Origin: Clostridiales bacterium UBA1763
GTDB taxonomy: Bacteria; Bacillota; Clostridia; Oscillospirales; Oscillospiraceae
Length of the DNA: 20,128 bases
Assembly (NCBI GenBank): GCA_002314685.1
Contig: DCHB01000082.1
Location: 7,123 to 27,250 of the forward strand
Direction of reading: 5' to 3'
The notes below the pieces were generated by a model that saw only the letters and a list, made by a program, of their open reading frames with translations, did no database searches and had not been told where the DNA came from. Below, in pieces: positions 7,500 to 15,433 of the stretch (the stretch's first letter is position 1; each line of letters begins with the position of its first letter). A program made the position numbers and the translations under genes.

Positions 7500-8000
7500 T
7501 TAAGCTTTTTCTAAGAGGCGTTTGCATAAGGAGGAAAGCGGATTTACGAGCACAAGCGTGAGTGCAAAATTGCCCGCACAGTGAACAAAATCAAAGCCCA
7601 AGCCCGCAATCCAATATGATACAGCCGCCGCCCAACCGCCTATAAAAAGATAGGGGATAGCGGTCATTGCACCGAATAACAGACCGTGCAGTCCTGCCAA
7701 TATCGCCCAGACAAGCGCAGAGGTGTTGTTGCGCAAAAGCATAACAAGGGGTACAAGCACGGGCCATACATAGATGTAGCTTATCCACCAGATACCGAAG
7801 CCGAAGAAAAGCCCCTCAAGCATGACAAAGACAGCAACCGAAAACAGCGCCTGCCATGAAAAGCACAGCGTTGTAATAATAATCAGCAGTGCAACAATAT
7901 GAATATTAGGAAGTGCCGCAAGCGCAAGCTGTGAGGCGACCATGAGTGCCCCCATAAGCGCAAGCAGGCACATATTACGAACACTCAGCTTAGAAGTCAT
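7500..8000 (-). CDS. ECF transporter S component, predicted corrinoid-specific
   Basis: 166 residues from the chosen ATG at 8000, with about five to six hydrophobic segments. The opening MTSKLSVRNMCLLALMGAL resembles the N-terminus of energy-coupling factor (ECF) substrate-binding S components. The reading frame is open to 8060, but the ATG at 8000 gives the natural start, overlaps the DUF4430 gene by 11 bases and follows a GGTGGG ribosome-site-like sequence. No EcfA or EcfT genes are nearby, so it would use a shared energising module. Specificity for cobalamin or a precursor is inferred only from the upstream cobalamin riboswitch and the DUF4430 partner. No terminator is evident downstream; the next 87 bases carry the FAD gene leader. 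Confidence 0.75.
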   Translation of the reverse strand: MTSKLSVRNMCLLALMGALMVASQLALAALPNIHIVALLIIITTLCFSWQALFSVAVFVMLEGLFFGFGIWWISYIYVWPVLVPLVMLLRNNTSALVWAILAGLHGLLFGAMTAIPYLFIGGWAAAVSYWIAGLGFDFVHCAGNFALTLVLVNPLSSLCKRLLEKA

Positions 8001-8397
8001 ATCCCACCGTGAAGCTAAGCTCAAAGCAGTCGCCGTCTGCAATCGGTGTGTCGTCAACACCCGTGTTGAGCATCTGACCGCCCTTGCTTAAATACCACCA
8101 TTCCTGATTTGCCTCATTGACGGTTTCCCCGTCAACGGTCTTGATGTATAAGCCGTACTCGTTGTCATCGCCAGAAATGAGCTTTTGCGATTCAAGTGCG
8201 GCGCGCAGATATTCCTCATCGGTGCTTATGGTGAATTCCTTTGTGCTGCCGTCGCCGTGCGTTACTGTGACGGTAATTTCCTTAGCACCGACCTGCGTGT
8301 TGTTCGCGGGATTGCAGAAGTGCCATACAAGCGCGAGTGCCGCGACAAGCACGAGAAAAACTACGCCTACGATTACTGTTTTTTTGTTTTTAGCCAT
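7990..8397 (-). CDS. Membrane-anchored DUF4430 (transcobalamin-like) protein
   Basis: 135 residues: a short basic start, one hydrophobic segment (about 7-27), then a DUF4430 domain (about 38-133) with the family-like stretch NQEWWYLSKGGQML and a final GDxFELSFT strand. DUF4430 is related to the C-terminal beta domain of transcobalamin and intrinsic factor, so a surface corrinoid-capturing role is reasonable. Cys28 follows the hydrophobic segment but WHFC is not a lipobox, so a membrane anchor or signal peptide is more likely than a lipoprotein. SD AAAAGGAGAG (8405-8414) precedes the ATG. The gene is the first downstream of the cobalamin riboswitch, about 110 bases from the aptamer, and overlaps the ECF S component gene. 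Confidence 0.85.
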   Translation of the reverse strand: MAKNKKTVIVGVVFLVLVAALALVWHFCNPANNTQVGAKEITVTVTHGDGSTKEFTISTDEEYLRAALESQKLISGDDNEYGLYIKTVDGETVNEANQEWWYLSKGGQMLNTGVDDTPIADGDCFELSFTVGYDF

Positions 8398-8508
8398 AAA
8401 AAATCTCTCCTTTTAACTTTGTCGGAAGCCGTACAAAGAAAAGAAGAGCAGATACAGTCTGGGCGATAACTGTAAAGCAACCGGGGTCCGCGGTTCTTTG
8501 CACGACGT

Positions 8509-8598
8509 ATCAGGCAGGTATTCTGACTTCGGGATAAAATCCGCTTCACAGTGACGGCCTCGCGGAGGATTTGCACCTCCATTCCCCTGAATCCTGAT
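8509..8598 (-). promoter_or_regulatory. Cobalamin riboswitch
   Basis: Read on the minus strand, the segment has the conserved elements in order: a GGGGAAT box (8581-8587 region), GGTGCAAATCC, GTCACTGTG (8547-8555), and a B12-box-like AAGTCAGAATACCTGCC (8513-8529). A closing P1 stem pairs ATCAGG (8593-8598) with CCTGAT (8509-8514). At about 90 nt it is a compact aptamer. Downstream, at 8398-8508, a GC-rich hairpin region and a short hairpin (CTTTGT/ACAAAG) just before the SD lack a U tract, which suggests translational rather than transcriptional control. It governs the DUF4430/ECF S unit. Confidence 0.88.
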
Positions 8599-8618
8599 CC
8601 GATATTTAATTCAATAGA

Positions 8619-8647
8619 ATTATACAGCGTTTTTTGCTTTCAGTCAA
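8619..8647 (-). promoter_or_regulatory. Sigma-A promoter of the corrinoid-uptake unit
   Basis: On the minus strand, TTGACT (8642-8647) and a perfect TATAAT (8619-8624) are 17 bases apart. Transcription should start near 8612, about 14 bases before the riboswitch P1 stem. Confidence 0.88.
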
Positions 8648-8648
8648 C

Positions 8649-8677
8649 TTTACGCGGAGAATTTTTCATGCTATTAT
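8649..8677 (+). promoter_or_regulatory. Candidate promoter for the HAD gene
   Basis: TTTACG (8649-8654) and TATTAT (8672-8677) are 17 bases apart on the plus strand. Its -35 immediately adjoins the -35 of the divergent riboswitch promoter. It would leave a very short leader, with the start site close to the ribosome site, so it is uncertain. Confidence 0.35.
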
Positions 8678-8694
8678 GAAAACGGTGATGAAAA

Positions 8695-9519
8695 TTGACG
8701 GATTTTAAGGATATAAGGCTCATAGCACTTGACCTTGACGATACAACGCTCAGGTCGGATTCAAGCCTTGCGGATGTTACCCGCGACGCGATTGAGCTTG
8801 TGATTAAAAATGATATAGAGGTCGTTGTCGCCTCGGGAAGGGCGTTTAAGTCCTTGCCGAAGAGCGTTATTTCAATAGCGGGAGTGCGCTATGCCATAAG
8901 CTCAAACGGTGCGGCGATAGAATATGTGCCCGACGGGAAAAGACTCCTGTCAGTAACATTACGCCCCGAGTCGGTTTTGCAGACCTTAGAGGTTTTTGAG
9001 GGTGAACGCTTTGAGGCGTTTATTGACGGTCAGCCCTATTGCGACAGCGAATATATTTCAGACCCCGTGCGCTATGGCTGTTCGCCCGCGTATGTGGAAT
9101 ATGTGCAGACAACGAGATTGCCGATTTCGGATATGCCCGCGTTTATACGGGAAAATCTCGATATACTTGACAGCATAGATGTCTTGTGCGGAACGCTTGA
9201 GCATAAAAATGAGCTGTGGAGAAAGGCAAAAAAGCTTAAAAATGTATATGTCACAAGCTCATCGCCGCGACTTATAGAAATATCCGACAGCAGTGCGGGT
9301 AAGGGCGCGGCACTGAGAAAACTAAGCGAAATACTCGGCATAGAATCAAAATACATAGCCGCATTCGGAAACGGGGATAACGACGCGGATATGCTCAGCT
9401 TTGCGGGACTCGGCGTTGCGGTTAAAAACGCGAGTGCAAAATGTCTTGCCGCGGCTGATTTCATTTGCCCCTCAAACGACGAAAACGGTGTAGCGGAAAC
9501 AATAGTAAAGATGATATGA
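8695..9519 (+). CDS. Cof-type HAD-IIB family hydrolase
   Basis: 274 residues. HAD motif I is ALDLDDT with nucleophile Asp13 and acid/base Asp15. Motif II is VASGR (Ser47), motif III includes Lys203 (SSAGKGAAL), and motif IV is GNGDNDADM (225-233). The large C2-type cap between about 80 and 190 and the closing GVAVKNA segment are typical of Cof/YbiV-like sugar-phosphate or cofactor phosphatases; the exact substrate is unknown. The start is TTG at 8695: nearby ATG/GTG codons are out of frame, and GGTGA lies about six bases upstream. It is divergent from the corrinoid-uptake unit and convergent with the MFS gene, with a shared terminator. FMN or pyridoxal-phosphate phosphatase activity is known for some relatives. 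Confidence 0.9.
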   Translation: MTDFKDIRLIALDLDDTTLRSDSSLADVTRDAIELVIKNDIEVVVASGRAFKSLPKSVISIAGVRYAISSNGAAIEYVPDGKRLLSVTLRPESVLQTLEVFEGERFEAFIDGQPYCDSEYISDPVRYGCSPAYVEYVQTTRLPISDMPAFIRENLDILDSIDVLCGTLEHKNELWRKAKKLKNVYVTSSSPRLIEISDSSAGKGAALRKLSEILGIESKYIAAFGNGDNDADMLSFAGLGVAVKNASAKCLAAADFICPSNDENGVAETIVKMI

Positions 9520-9546
9520 AAAACCCGAGGCATTGCCTCGGGTTTT
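9520..9546. terminator. Bidirectional terminator between the HAD and MFS genes
   Basis: A perfect 12-bp stem (AAAACCCGAGGC at 9520-9531 with 9535-9546) has a 3-nt loop. A and T tails lie on opposite sides. It starts immediately after the HAD stop codon and four bases from the convergent MFS stop. Confidence 0.9.
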
Positions 9547-9550
9547 GAGT

Positions 9551-10996
9551 TTATTTTCCGTTTCTCTCTTTATAAAGCCTTGCCGCGAAGTACATGGGTA
9601 TAAGCGACAGTGCGGAGACGATTGCGGCGGCAATAAACAGCTCGTTTACGGGCAGATAACCCTCCGCAATCTGCGAAATGTCATAGCCGAGAGACTGTGC
9701 CTCAGCACCTGTGACGAATTTGAGCGAGCCGTCGATTACGACCTGATACACCTTCTCGCCGAATTTGCGGCAAATGGGGTCGGCGAGCAGAGGACCTGCA
9801 ATCATCGGGAAGAATACGAAGAACATAATTCTTATGCCCTCAAACTGACCTCTGTGCTCCTCGGGATAGAGTCTCTTCATCCAGACAGTCATCGACTGCA
9901 TGAAGATAACATAGCCCACGCCGACAAGTATAATGCCTATGTAGCATGACCAGTTTGCACCGATATTCAGCGCATTTTCCGTGTCGAGAGTGCCTGCAAG
10001 TCTGCCGACAACGAAATACACGAAAATACAGCCTAATATGCTCAAAAGCGTTGCCAAAAGTGCAACAGCGGGCACCTTTTTGTTGTTGATAACGCCGATA
10101 AAGGGAATTGCAATCAAAACCGCAAGCACAAGCGGGATGCCGAGAATGAGGCTCGGGTCGTTAAAGCCGAGAGTGTAGTTCATCCAGTTCATAATGTGGA
10201 TGAAATAGCAGTTGTAGCCGATGAAAAATACGCACAGAGTGACAAAAACGAGAGCGAGCTCACGGTTTGAAATAAAGCGCTTGAAGTTAAAGGTCGAGCC
10301 GAACTGATGCCAGAAGGAGCCGTCCTTTACGGGCTTTAATTTCGGGCTGTCCTTCAGCACGAATGCAGAAGCTATGCCGATGATAATAGTCAGCACGCCG
10401 ACTATCGAGAAGAATGCGATATATCCGCCCTGCGGATTAGTCTTTGTGAAGTAGTCGCTTGTGACGAACATACCGCCCACGAGAGTGCCGACGAGGGTGC
10501 CGATAACGGGAAGCGTTGCGGCAACAGCGCCGATCTGTCCCGAGTTTGAGTCGTCCATCATATCGGCATACCATGCGTTGTAGCCCGCATCATTTGCCAT
10601 TGAGCCGAAAAAGCTCATAATCGTGTCCGCGGCAACTATTGTAACGCCTATGAGCATTACATTGTTGTAAATACTCTCACGCAGATAGTGTGTAAGACCG
10701 AAGGTAATCGTGAATATGCCCCACAGCACAGAGCCCCACACGATGAGCTTTTTTCGTGAGCCGATGCGGTCGGAGAGTGTACCGAAAAACAGCGCGGAAA
10801 AGGTTGTCGCCGTTGCAGAGCAAATAGTCATCGCCGTAACAACGCCGAGCTGTGCGCCGAAGTCGGAGTACAGAAAATTCGCAAACCAGTTGTTCTCAAT
10901 AACCCACGCAATCTGCGCGGTAAAGCCGATAACAAGCAGAAGCGTCCAGTTAAGAGCACCTATGCCTTTTTTCGTTTGATTGATTTTTTCTCCCAT
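9551..10996 (-). CDS. Major facilitator superfamily transporter
   Basis: 481 residues with about twelve predicted membrane helices. The MFS motif A between helices 2 and 3 reads GTLSDRIGSRKK (about 72-83). There is a cytoplasmic central loop near residues 200-230 and a longer polar loop late in the protein (about 415-450). The overall pattern resembles sugar:cation (GPH/SLC45-like) members, but the substrate cannot be assigned. The frame extends to a TTG at 11002, but the ATG at 10996 has GAGG seven bases upstream and is preferred. It follows the alpha/beta hydrolase gene two bases after its stop, so the pair forms an operon; the hydrolase may act on the transported compound, which is speculative. 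Confidence 0.88.
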   Translation of the reverse strand: MGEKINQTKKGIGALNWTLLLVIGFTAQIAWVIENNWFANFLYSDFGAQLGVVTAMTICSATATTFSALFFGTLSDRIGSRKKLIVWGSVLWGIFTITFGLTHYLRESIYNNVMLIGVTIVAADTIMSFFGSMANDAGYNAWYADMMDDSNSGQIGAVAATLPVIGTLVGTLVGGMFVTSDYFTKTNPQGGYIAFFSIVGVLTIIIGIASAFVLKDSPKLKPVKDGSFWHQFGSTFNFKRFISNRELALVFVTLCVFFIGYNCYFIHIMNWMNYTLGFNDPSLILGIPLVLAVLIAIPFIGVINNKKVPAVALLATLLSILGCIFVYFVVGRLAGTLDTENALNIGANWSCYIGIILVGVGYVIFMQSMTVWMKRLYPEEHRGQFEGIRIMFFVFFPMIAGPLLADPICRKFGEKVYQVVIDGSLKFVTGAEAQSLGYDISQIAEGYLPVNELFIAAAIVSALSLIPMYFAARLYKERNGK

Positions 10997-10998
10997 TT

Positions 10999-11961
10999 TC
11001 AATCCTCTTTCTTATGCTTATTTATGAAGCCTTCAATAAGCTTTTTGTATTTTTCATTTTCGCACATGAAGCTTGCCGCGTGTCCCGCACCCTCGGCAAT
11101 CAGCAGTGCCTTATCCTGCACGCAGGCGTTGTAAATGCGCATTGCCGTTTCAAGCGGCACATATCTGTCACAGTCGCCGCAGATGTAGGCAAGTGGCAGA
11201 CGCGAGCGTTCCATGCTTTTAACAGAATCGGCGTCGGAAAATCCGTAACCCGCCACGGTACAGCTTACAAGCTCAATAATATCAACAAACGGCGTTGCGG
11301 GCAGATGATAAACCTTGCCGATTAAATTTCTGAAAACCTCGTTTGCGGAGGCAAAGCCGCAGTCGGCGATAATGCCGCAGACGGCGGGGTTCAGCTCAAG
11401 GTCGGCGCACTGCATGGCAGAAGCCGCACCCATCGACATTCCGTGCAGAAATATTGATGTGTCGGGGAAAAGCTCCGCGATTTTATCGCACCAAAGTTTA
11501 ATGTCAAATCTGTCGAGCGCGCCGAAGCCTATGTATTTGCCCTCGCTTTTTCCGTGTGCGCGCATATCGGGATACACAAGATTGAAGCCCAAGCCGTTGT
11601 AAAACTCATACATAGCGGCAAAATCGTGCACACAGCAGGATTTGTAGCCGTGACAGAAAATAACCGTAACATCCGTGCCCTCAGCACCGCGAATATAATC
11701 CGCGTGAAGCCTCAGCCCGTCGGAGGATATTATCTCCGTACTTTCAAACGGAAGCTCCCTGAACGGGGCAAATTTCGGTATGTTATATGCCCAGAGCGCC
11801 TTGCCCGTAGGCTCTAAGAGCTCGGACGACTCAGCACCCGTCTCGGGGGTGGGAGGATTGTCCTCGCGCTTCAGTATTAAGCACACAAAGGCGTAGCCCA
11901 AGCCGAGAAGCACGGTTATAATAACGCAAATCACGGCAACAACAATAAATGCAATTTTCAA
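10999..11961 (-). CDS. Membrane-anchored alpha/beta hydrolase (serine hydrolase)
   Basis: 320 residues. An N-terminal membrane helix (about 3-28) is followed by an alpha/beta hydrolase domain (about 75-315). The catalytic triad is visible: Ser176 in the nucleophile elbow GMSMG, Asp265 in CGDCDRYVP, and His294 in GAGHAAS. The oxyanion-hole HG is at 104-105. It resembles the YfkJ/YqkD/bem46-like group of uncharacterised peptidase/esterase proteins. The start is TTG at 11961, with AGGTGA four bases upstream. It is the first gene of a pair with the MFS transporter and is divergent from the DUF362 operon. Confidence 0.87.
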   Translation of the reverse strand: MKIAFIVVAVICVIITVLLGLGYAFVCLILKREDNPPTPETGAESSELLEPTGKALWAYNIPKFAPFRELPFESTEIISSDGLRLHADYIRGAEGTDVTVIFCHGYKSCCVHDFAAMYEFYNGLGFNLVYPDMRAHGKSEGKYIGFGALDRFDIKLWCDKIAELFPDTSIFLHGMSMGAASAMQCADLELNPAVCGIIADCGFASANEVFRNLIGKVYHLPATPFVDIIELVSCTVAGYGFSDADSVKSMERSRLPLAYICGDCDRYVPLETAMRIYNACVQDKALLIAEGAGHAASFMCENEKYKKLIEGFINKHKKED

Positions 11962-12026
11962 GCTATCACCTCTTTGCCTTATTTTATAATATTTTTTGTG
12001 AAATTGGAATAGTGATTTTATTATTC

Positions 12027-12055
12027 TTGCTCTATTGAGCGAGATATTATATAAT
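12027..12055 (+). promoter_or_regulatory. Promoter of the DUF362-GTPase/NYN-YlmH operon
   Basis: A perfect TATAAT (12050-12055) has TTGCTC (12027-12032) 17 bases upstream. The -10 ends 31 bases before the ATG, with the ribosome site GGAGG at 12075-12079. The weak -35 suggests modest or regulated expression. Confidence 0.6.
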
Positions 12056-12086
12056 AGCGTTAAACAAGAAAAACGGAGGCGTCGTA

Positions 12087-12953
12087 ATGGAAAAGCCCAT
12101 TGTATATTTCACAAAAAATATAAGTCCCGAGAGTGCTATAAAAGCCTTTGAAGCACTCGGAATAAAGCTCGAGGGTAATGTTGCCGTTAAGCTCCATTCG
12201 GGCGAGCCGGGAAATCAGAATTTCCTGCGTCCGAGCTTTATGGGACCCATTGTTGACCACGTAGGCGGCACTATAATTGAGTGCAACACCGCCTATGACG
12301 GAGGCAGAAACACCGCCGAGGCACACAGAAACACTATGCTTCTGCACGGCTGGACAGAGATTGCCGATGTCGATATTATGGACGAGGACGGCGAAATGGA
12401 GCTGACCGTAAACGGCGGCAAGCACCTTGAGGTAAACTATGTCGGCAAAAATCTTGCAAATTACGACAGCATTCTTGTCCTGTCGCATTTCAAGGGACAC
12501 CCCTCGGGCGGCTTCGGCGGTGCGCTAAAGAATATCTCGATAGGTATAGCCTCGTCACACGGCAAGGCGTATATCCACGGTGTAAAGGATGTCACAAAGA
12601 AATGGACCTCCGACCACGATAGCTTCCTTGAATGCATGGCAGATGCGGCAAAGAGCGTTGTTGATTATATGCAGGGCAAAATGGCATTTGTCAATATAAT
12701 GTGCAATATGTCCGTTGACTGCGACTGCTGTGCGGTTGCCGCAGACCCGAAGATTAAGGATATTGGCATACTGTCCTCACTCGACCCCGTTGCACTTGAC
12801 AAGGCTTGCGTTGATTTAGTATATGCAAGCGAGGACGAGGGTAAGGCAGATTTAATTGAACGTATTGAGTCCCGCAACGGTGCACACACCCTTGATGCCG
12901 CCGAAGCAATCGGCGTAGGCAGCAAGGACTACCGCATTGTGAGCCTCGACTGA
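12087..12953 (+). CDS. DUF362-domain protein
   Basis: 288 residues with a DUF362 fold: VAVKLHSGEPGN near the start, HFKGHPSGGFGGALKNISIG in the middle, and the family-typical end DPVALDKACVDLVY. A cysteine cluster (Cys206, Cys212, Cys214, Cys215; VDCDCC) lies where Fe-S-binding cysteines occur in relatives, but there is no full 4Fe-4S ferredoxin domain. The function of the family is not established. It is the first gene of the operon, with a strong GGAGG ribosome site, and its stop codon overlaps the start of the translational GTPase gene (TGATG). Whether it contributes to ribosome handling or is merely coexpressed is unknown. Confidence 0.85.
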   Translation: MEKPIVYFTKNISPESAIKAFEALGIKLEGNVAVKLHSGEPGNQNFLRPSFMGPIVDHVGGTIIECNTAYDGGRNTAEAHRNTMLLHGWTEIADVDIMDEDGEMELTVNGGKHLEVNYVGKNLANYDSILVLSHFKGHPSGGFGGALKNISIGIASSHGKAYIHGVKDVTKKWTSDHDSFLECMADAAKSVVDYMQGKMAFVNIMCNMSVDCDCCAVAADPKIKDIGILSSLDPVALDKACVDLVYASEDEGKADLIERIESRNGAHTLDAAEAIGVGSKDYRIVSLD

Positions 12954-15433
12954 TGAAAAAGCTGACAGTCGGAATTCTCGCCCACGTTGATGCGGGAAAA
13001 ACCACTCTGTCCGAGGCGATGCTCTACACCTGCGGAAGCATACGCAAGCTCGGCAGAGTTGACCACAAAAACACGAGCTTAGACAATCACGAGCTTGAAC
13101 GCTCGAGAGGAATAACGATATTTTCAAAGCAGGCACAGCTTAGCACGGATAAAATGCAGCTGTGCCTGCTTGACACGCCGGGACACGTTGACTTTGCCGC
13201 GGAAACCGAGCGCACACTCTCCGTTATGGACTATGCGATTATGGTAATTTCGGGCACAGACGGCGTGCAGGCACACACCGAAACTCTGTGGAAATTGCTC
13301 GGCAAGCACCGCGTGCCCGTTATATTTTTCGTGACGAAAATGGATCTTAAGGGTGCGGACAGAGAGCGCGTAATCGACGATTTGCGCGAGCATCTGTCTG
13401 AAAGCTGTGTTGATTTTTTGCTCGCGGATACTGAGAGCGTTGCTCTGTGCGATGAGGCGGCACTCGAGGAGTATATGCAAAGCGGCACCGTCTCCGAAAA
13501 AACGCAGGCGCGGCTGATAACAGAGCGAAAATTGTTCCCCATTCTTTTCGGCTCGGGATTAAAGCTTGACGGCGTTGACAGACTAATTGAGTTCTTGGAG
13601 ACCTACACCGAACAGCCGCAGTATTCGGAGAAATTCGGAGCACGGGTTTATAAAATCCTGCGCGATAATCAGGGCAAGCGTTTAAGCTGTATGAAGATAA
13701 CGGGCGGCAGTCTAAAAAACCGCGATGAAATTAACGGTGAAAAGGTCACGGATATTCGCATATATTCGGGTGCAAAATACGAAAGCGTTGACGAGGTCTC
13801 GGCGGGCACGGTCTGTGCCGTGCAGGGACTTACAAAAAGCTTTGCAGGGCAGGGGCTCGGCATTGAGGTAGGAGCCTCGGCACCCGTGCTTGAGCCTGTG
13901 CTCTCGTACCGCATAAATCTGCCCAAGACGATAGATGCCCGCACGGCACTGCCAAAGCTCAAGCTTCTTGAGGACGAGGACCCCATGCTCGGCATCGTGT
14001 GGAACGAACAGCTCCGCGAGATACGCATTCAGCTTATGGGCGATATTCAGACGCAGGTGCTCACAGCCCTCATAAAGGAACGCTTCGACATGGATGTCAG
14101 CGTTGACGAGGGCAGTATAATGTACCGCGAAACGATAAAAAACACCGTCGAGGGCGTCGGGCATTTTGAGCCTCTGCGCCACTATGCCGAGGTGCATCTT
14201 GTGCTTGAGCCTCTGCCGCAGGGAAGCGGTGTTGTTTATTGCTCGGATTGCCCCGAGGATATACTCTCGCACGACTGGCAGCAGACGGTTTTGACCTGCC
14301 TTGCATCAAAGGAGCATAAGGGCGTGCTGACGGGCTCGCCGATAACGGATATAAAAATATCGCTCATAGCGGGCAGAGCACACCCAAAGCACACCGAGGG
14401 CGGCGATTTCCGCGAGGCGGCATACCGCGCCGTGCGTCAGGGCTTGATGAAGGCACAGTCAGTACTGCTCGAGCCGTGGTACGAGTTCAAAATCGAGGTG
14501 CCGCCCGAGCACATAGGCAGAGCAATCAGCGATATAAGGGCGAAAAGCGGTCAGTTTGAGGCTGACGGCGGCAATATGATATGCGGCATAGCACCCGCCG
14601 CGGAGCTGAACGGCTACGCCTCAGAGCTTGCGGGCTACACCTCGGGCAGAGGCAGAATAACGACATCGCCCGCAGGATATATGCCCTGCCACAACGAAGC
14701 AAGCGTCCTCGAAAAATGCACCTACAAGCCCGAATCGGACCTTGAAAATACCGCTGACTCCGTGTTCTGCTCACACGGAGCAGGTGTGAACATTAAATGG
14801 AGCGATGTGCAGGAATATATGCACATCGACACCGAATTCGGCAGGGAAAAGACCGCCGAGCCCGCTGAAAGACGGCAGTTTTACAGCATAGACGATAAAG
14901 AGCTCGAGCAGATTATGGAGCGCGAGTTCGGACCCGTGCGCCGCAGACAGTACACTAAGCCCGTGCAGTATGCCGCACCCGAGCATAGTGCGGTACCGAA
15001 AAAACGCGAGTATATAATCGTTGACGGCTACAACCTTCTGTTCGCGTGTGAGGAGCTCAAAAAGCTCGCAGAGGATAATCTCGAGCTTGCAAGAGCGAGG
15101 CTTACAGATGAGCTCAAAAGCTACCGAGGCTTTCGCGACTGTGAGCTTGTGCTCGTATTTGACGGCTACAAGCTTGCGGGAAGCTTAGGCGAAAAGGAAA
15201 CCGAGGGCATACATATTGCCTACACCAAGGAAAACGAAACCGCGGATATGTATATTGAAAAGCTCGCCGATGAGATAGGCAAAAACTACTCGGTGCGGGT
15301 TATTACAAGCGATAATCTAATTCGGCTCTCGGCGCTTAAATCAGGCGTACTGCGTATGTCGTCGGCGGAGTTTATTAACGAACTTAAATATGTGAAGGAA
15401 CAAATGTCGGAGTATATTGATGGAAAACAGTGA
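12953..15433 (+). CDS. Tet(M)/EF-G-like translational GTPase fused to a YacP/Rae1-type NYN ribonuclease domain
   Basis: 826 residues. The G domain has all motifs: AHVDAGKTT (10-18), RGITI (52-56), DTPGH (74-78), TKMD (128-131), GSG (200-202). EF-G/Tet(M)-like domains II-V follow to about residue 650. The domain-IV loop reads AHPKHTEGGDF (476-486): it keeps one proline but not the YSPVST type of resistance proteins, so tetracycline protection is unlikely. After a charged linker, residues 686-822 match B. subtilis YacP/Rae1: VDGYN (Asp691), VFDGYK (Asp737), TKENETAD (758-765), TSD (Asp787). Rae1 is a ribosome-associated endoribonuclease that cuts mRNA in the A site. I infer a GTPase that delivers a nuclease to the A site of particular ribosomes. 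The start overlaps the DUF362 stop; the end overlaps the YlmH-like gene by 14 bases. Confidence 0.9.
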   Translation: MKKLTVGILAHVDAGKTTLSEAMLYTCGSIRKLGRVDHKNTSLDNHELERSRGITIFSKQAQLSTDKMQLCLLDTPGHVDFAAETERTLSVMDYAIMVISGTDGVQAHTETLWKLLGKHRVPVIFFVTKMDLKGADRERVIDDLREHLSESCVDFLLADTESVALCDEAALEEYMQSGTVSEKTQARLITERKLFPILFGSGLKLDGVDRLIEFLETYTEQPQYSEKFGARVYKILRDNQGKRLSCMKITGGSLKNRDEINGEKVTDIRIYSGAKYESVDEVSAGTVCAVQGLTKSFAGQGLGIEVGASAPVLEPVLSYRINLPKTIDARTALPKLKLLEDEDPMLGIVWNEQLREIRIQLMGDIQTQVLTALIKERFDMDVSVDEGSIMYRETIKNTVEGVGHFEPLRHYAEVHLVLEPLPQGSGVVYCSDCPEDILSHDWQQTVLTCLASKEHKGVLTGSPITDIKISLIAGRAHPKHTEGGDFREAAYRAVRQGLMKAQSVLLEPWYEFKIEVPPEHIGRAISDIRAKSGQFEADGGNMICGIAPAAELNGYASELAGYTSGRGRITTSPAGYMPCHNEASVLEKCTYKPESDLENTADSVFCSHGAGVNIKWSDVQEYMHIDTEFGREKTAEPAERRQFYSIDDKELEQIMEREFGPVRRRQYTKPVQYAAPEHSAVPKKREYIIVDGYNLLFACEELKKLAEDNLELARARLTDELKSYRGFRDCELVLVFDGYKLAGSLGEKETEGIHIAYTKENETADMYIEKLADEIGKNYSVRVITSDNLIRLSALKSGVLRMSSAEFINELKYVKEQMSEYIDGKQ

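Noticed and set aside
8308..8318. Lipoprotein signal (Cys28) in the DUF4430 protein
   Set aside because: The residues before the cysteine (WHF) do not fit a lipobox; a plain membrane segment is more likely.
12953..15433. Tetracycline-resistance gene of the Tet(M)/Tet(W) class
   Set aside because: The GTPase part is related, but the domain-IV tip (AHPKHTEGGDF) lacks the resistance-type loop. The protein is about 190 residues longer with a nuclease domain, and no mobile-element context is present.
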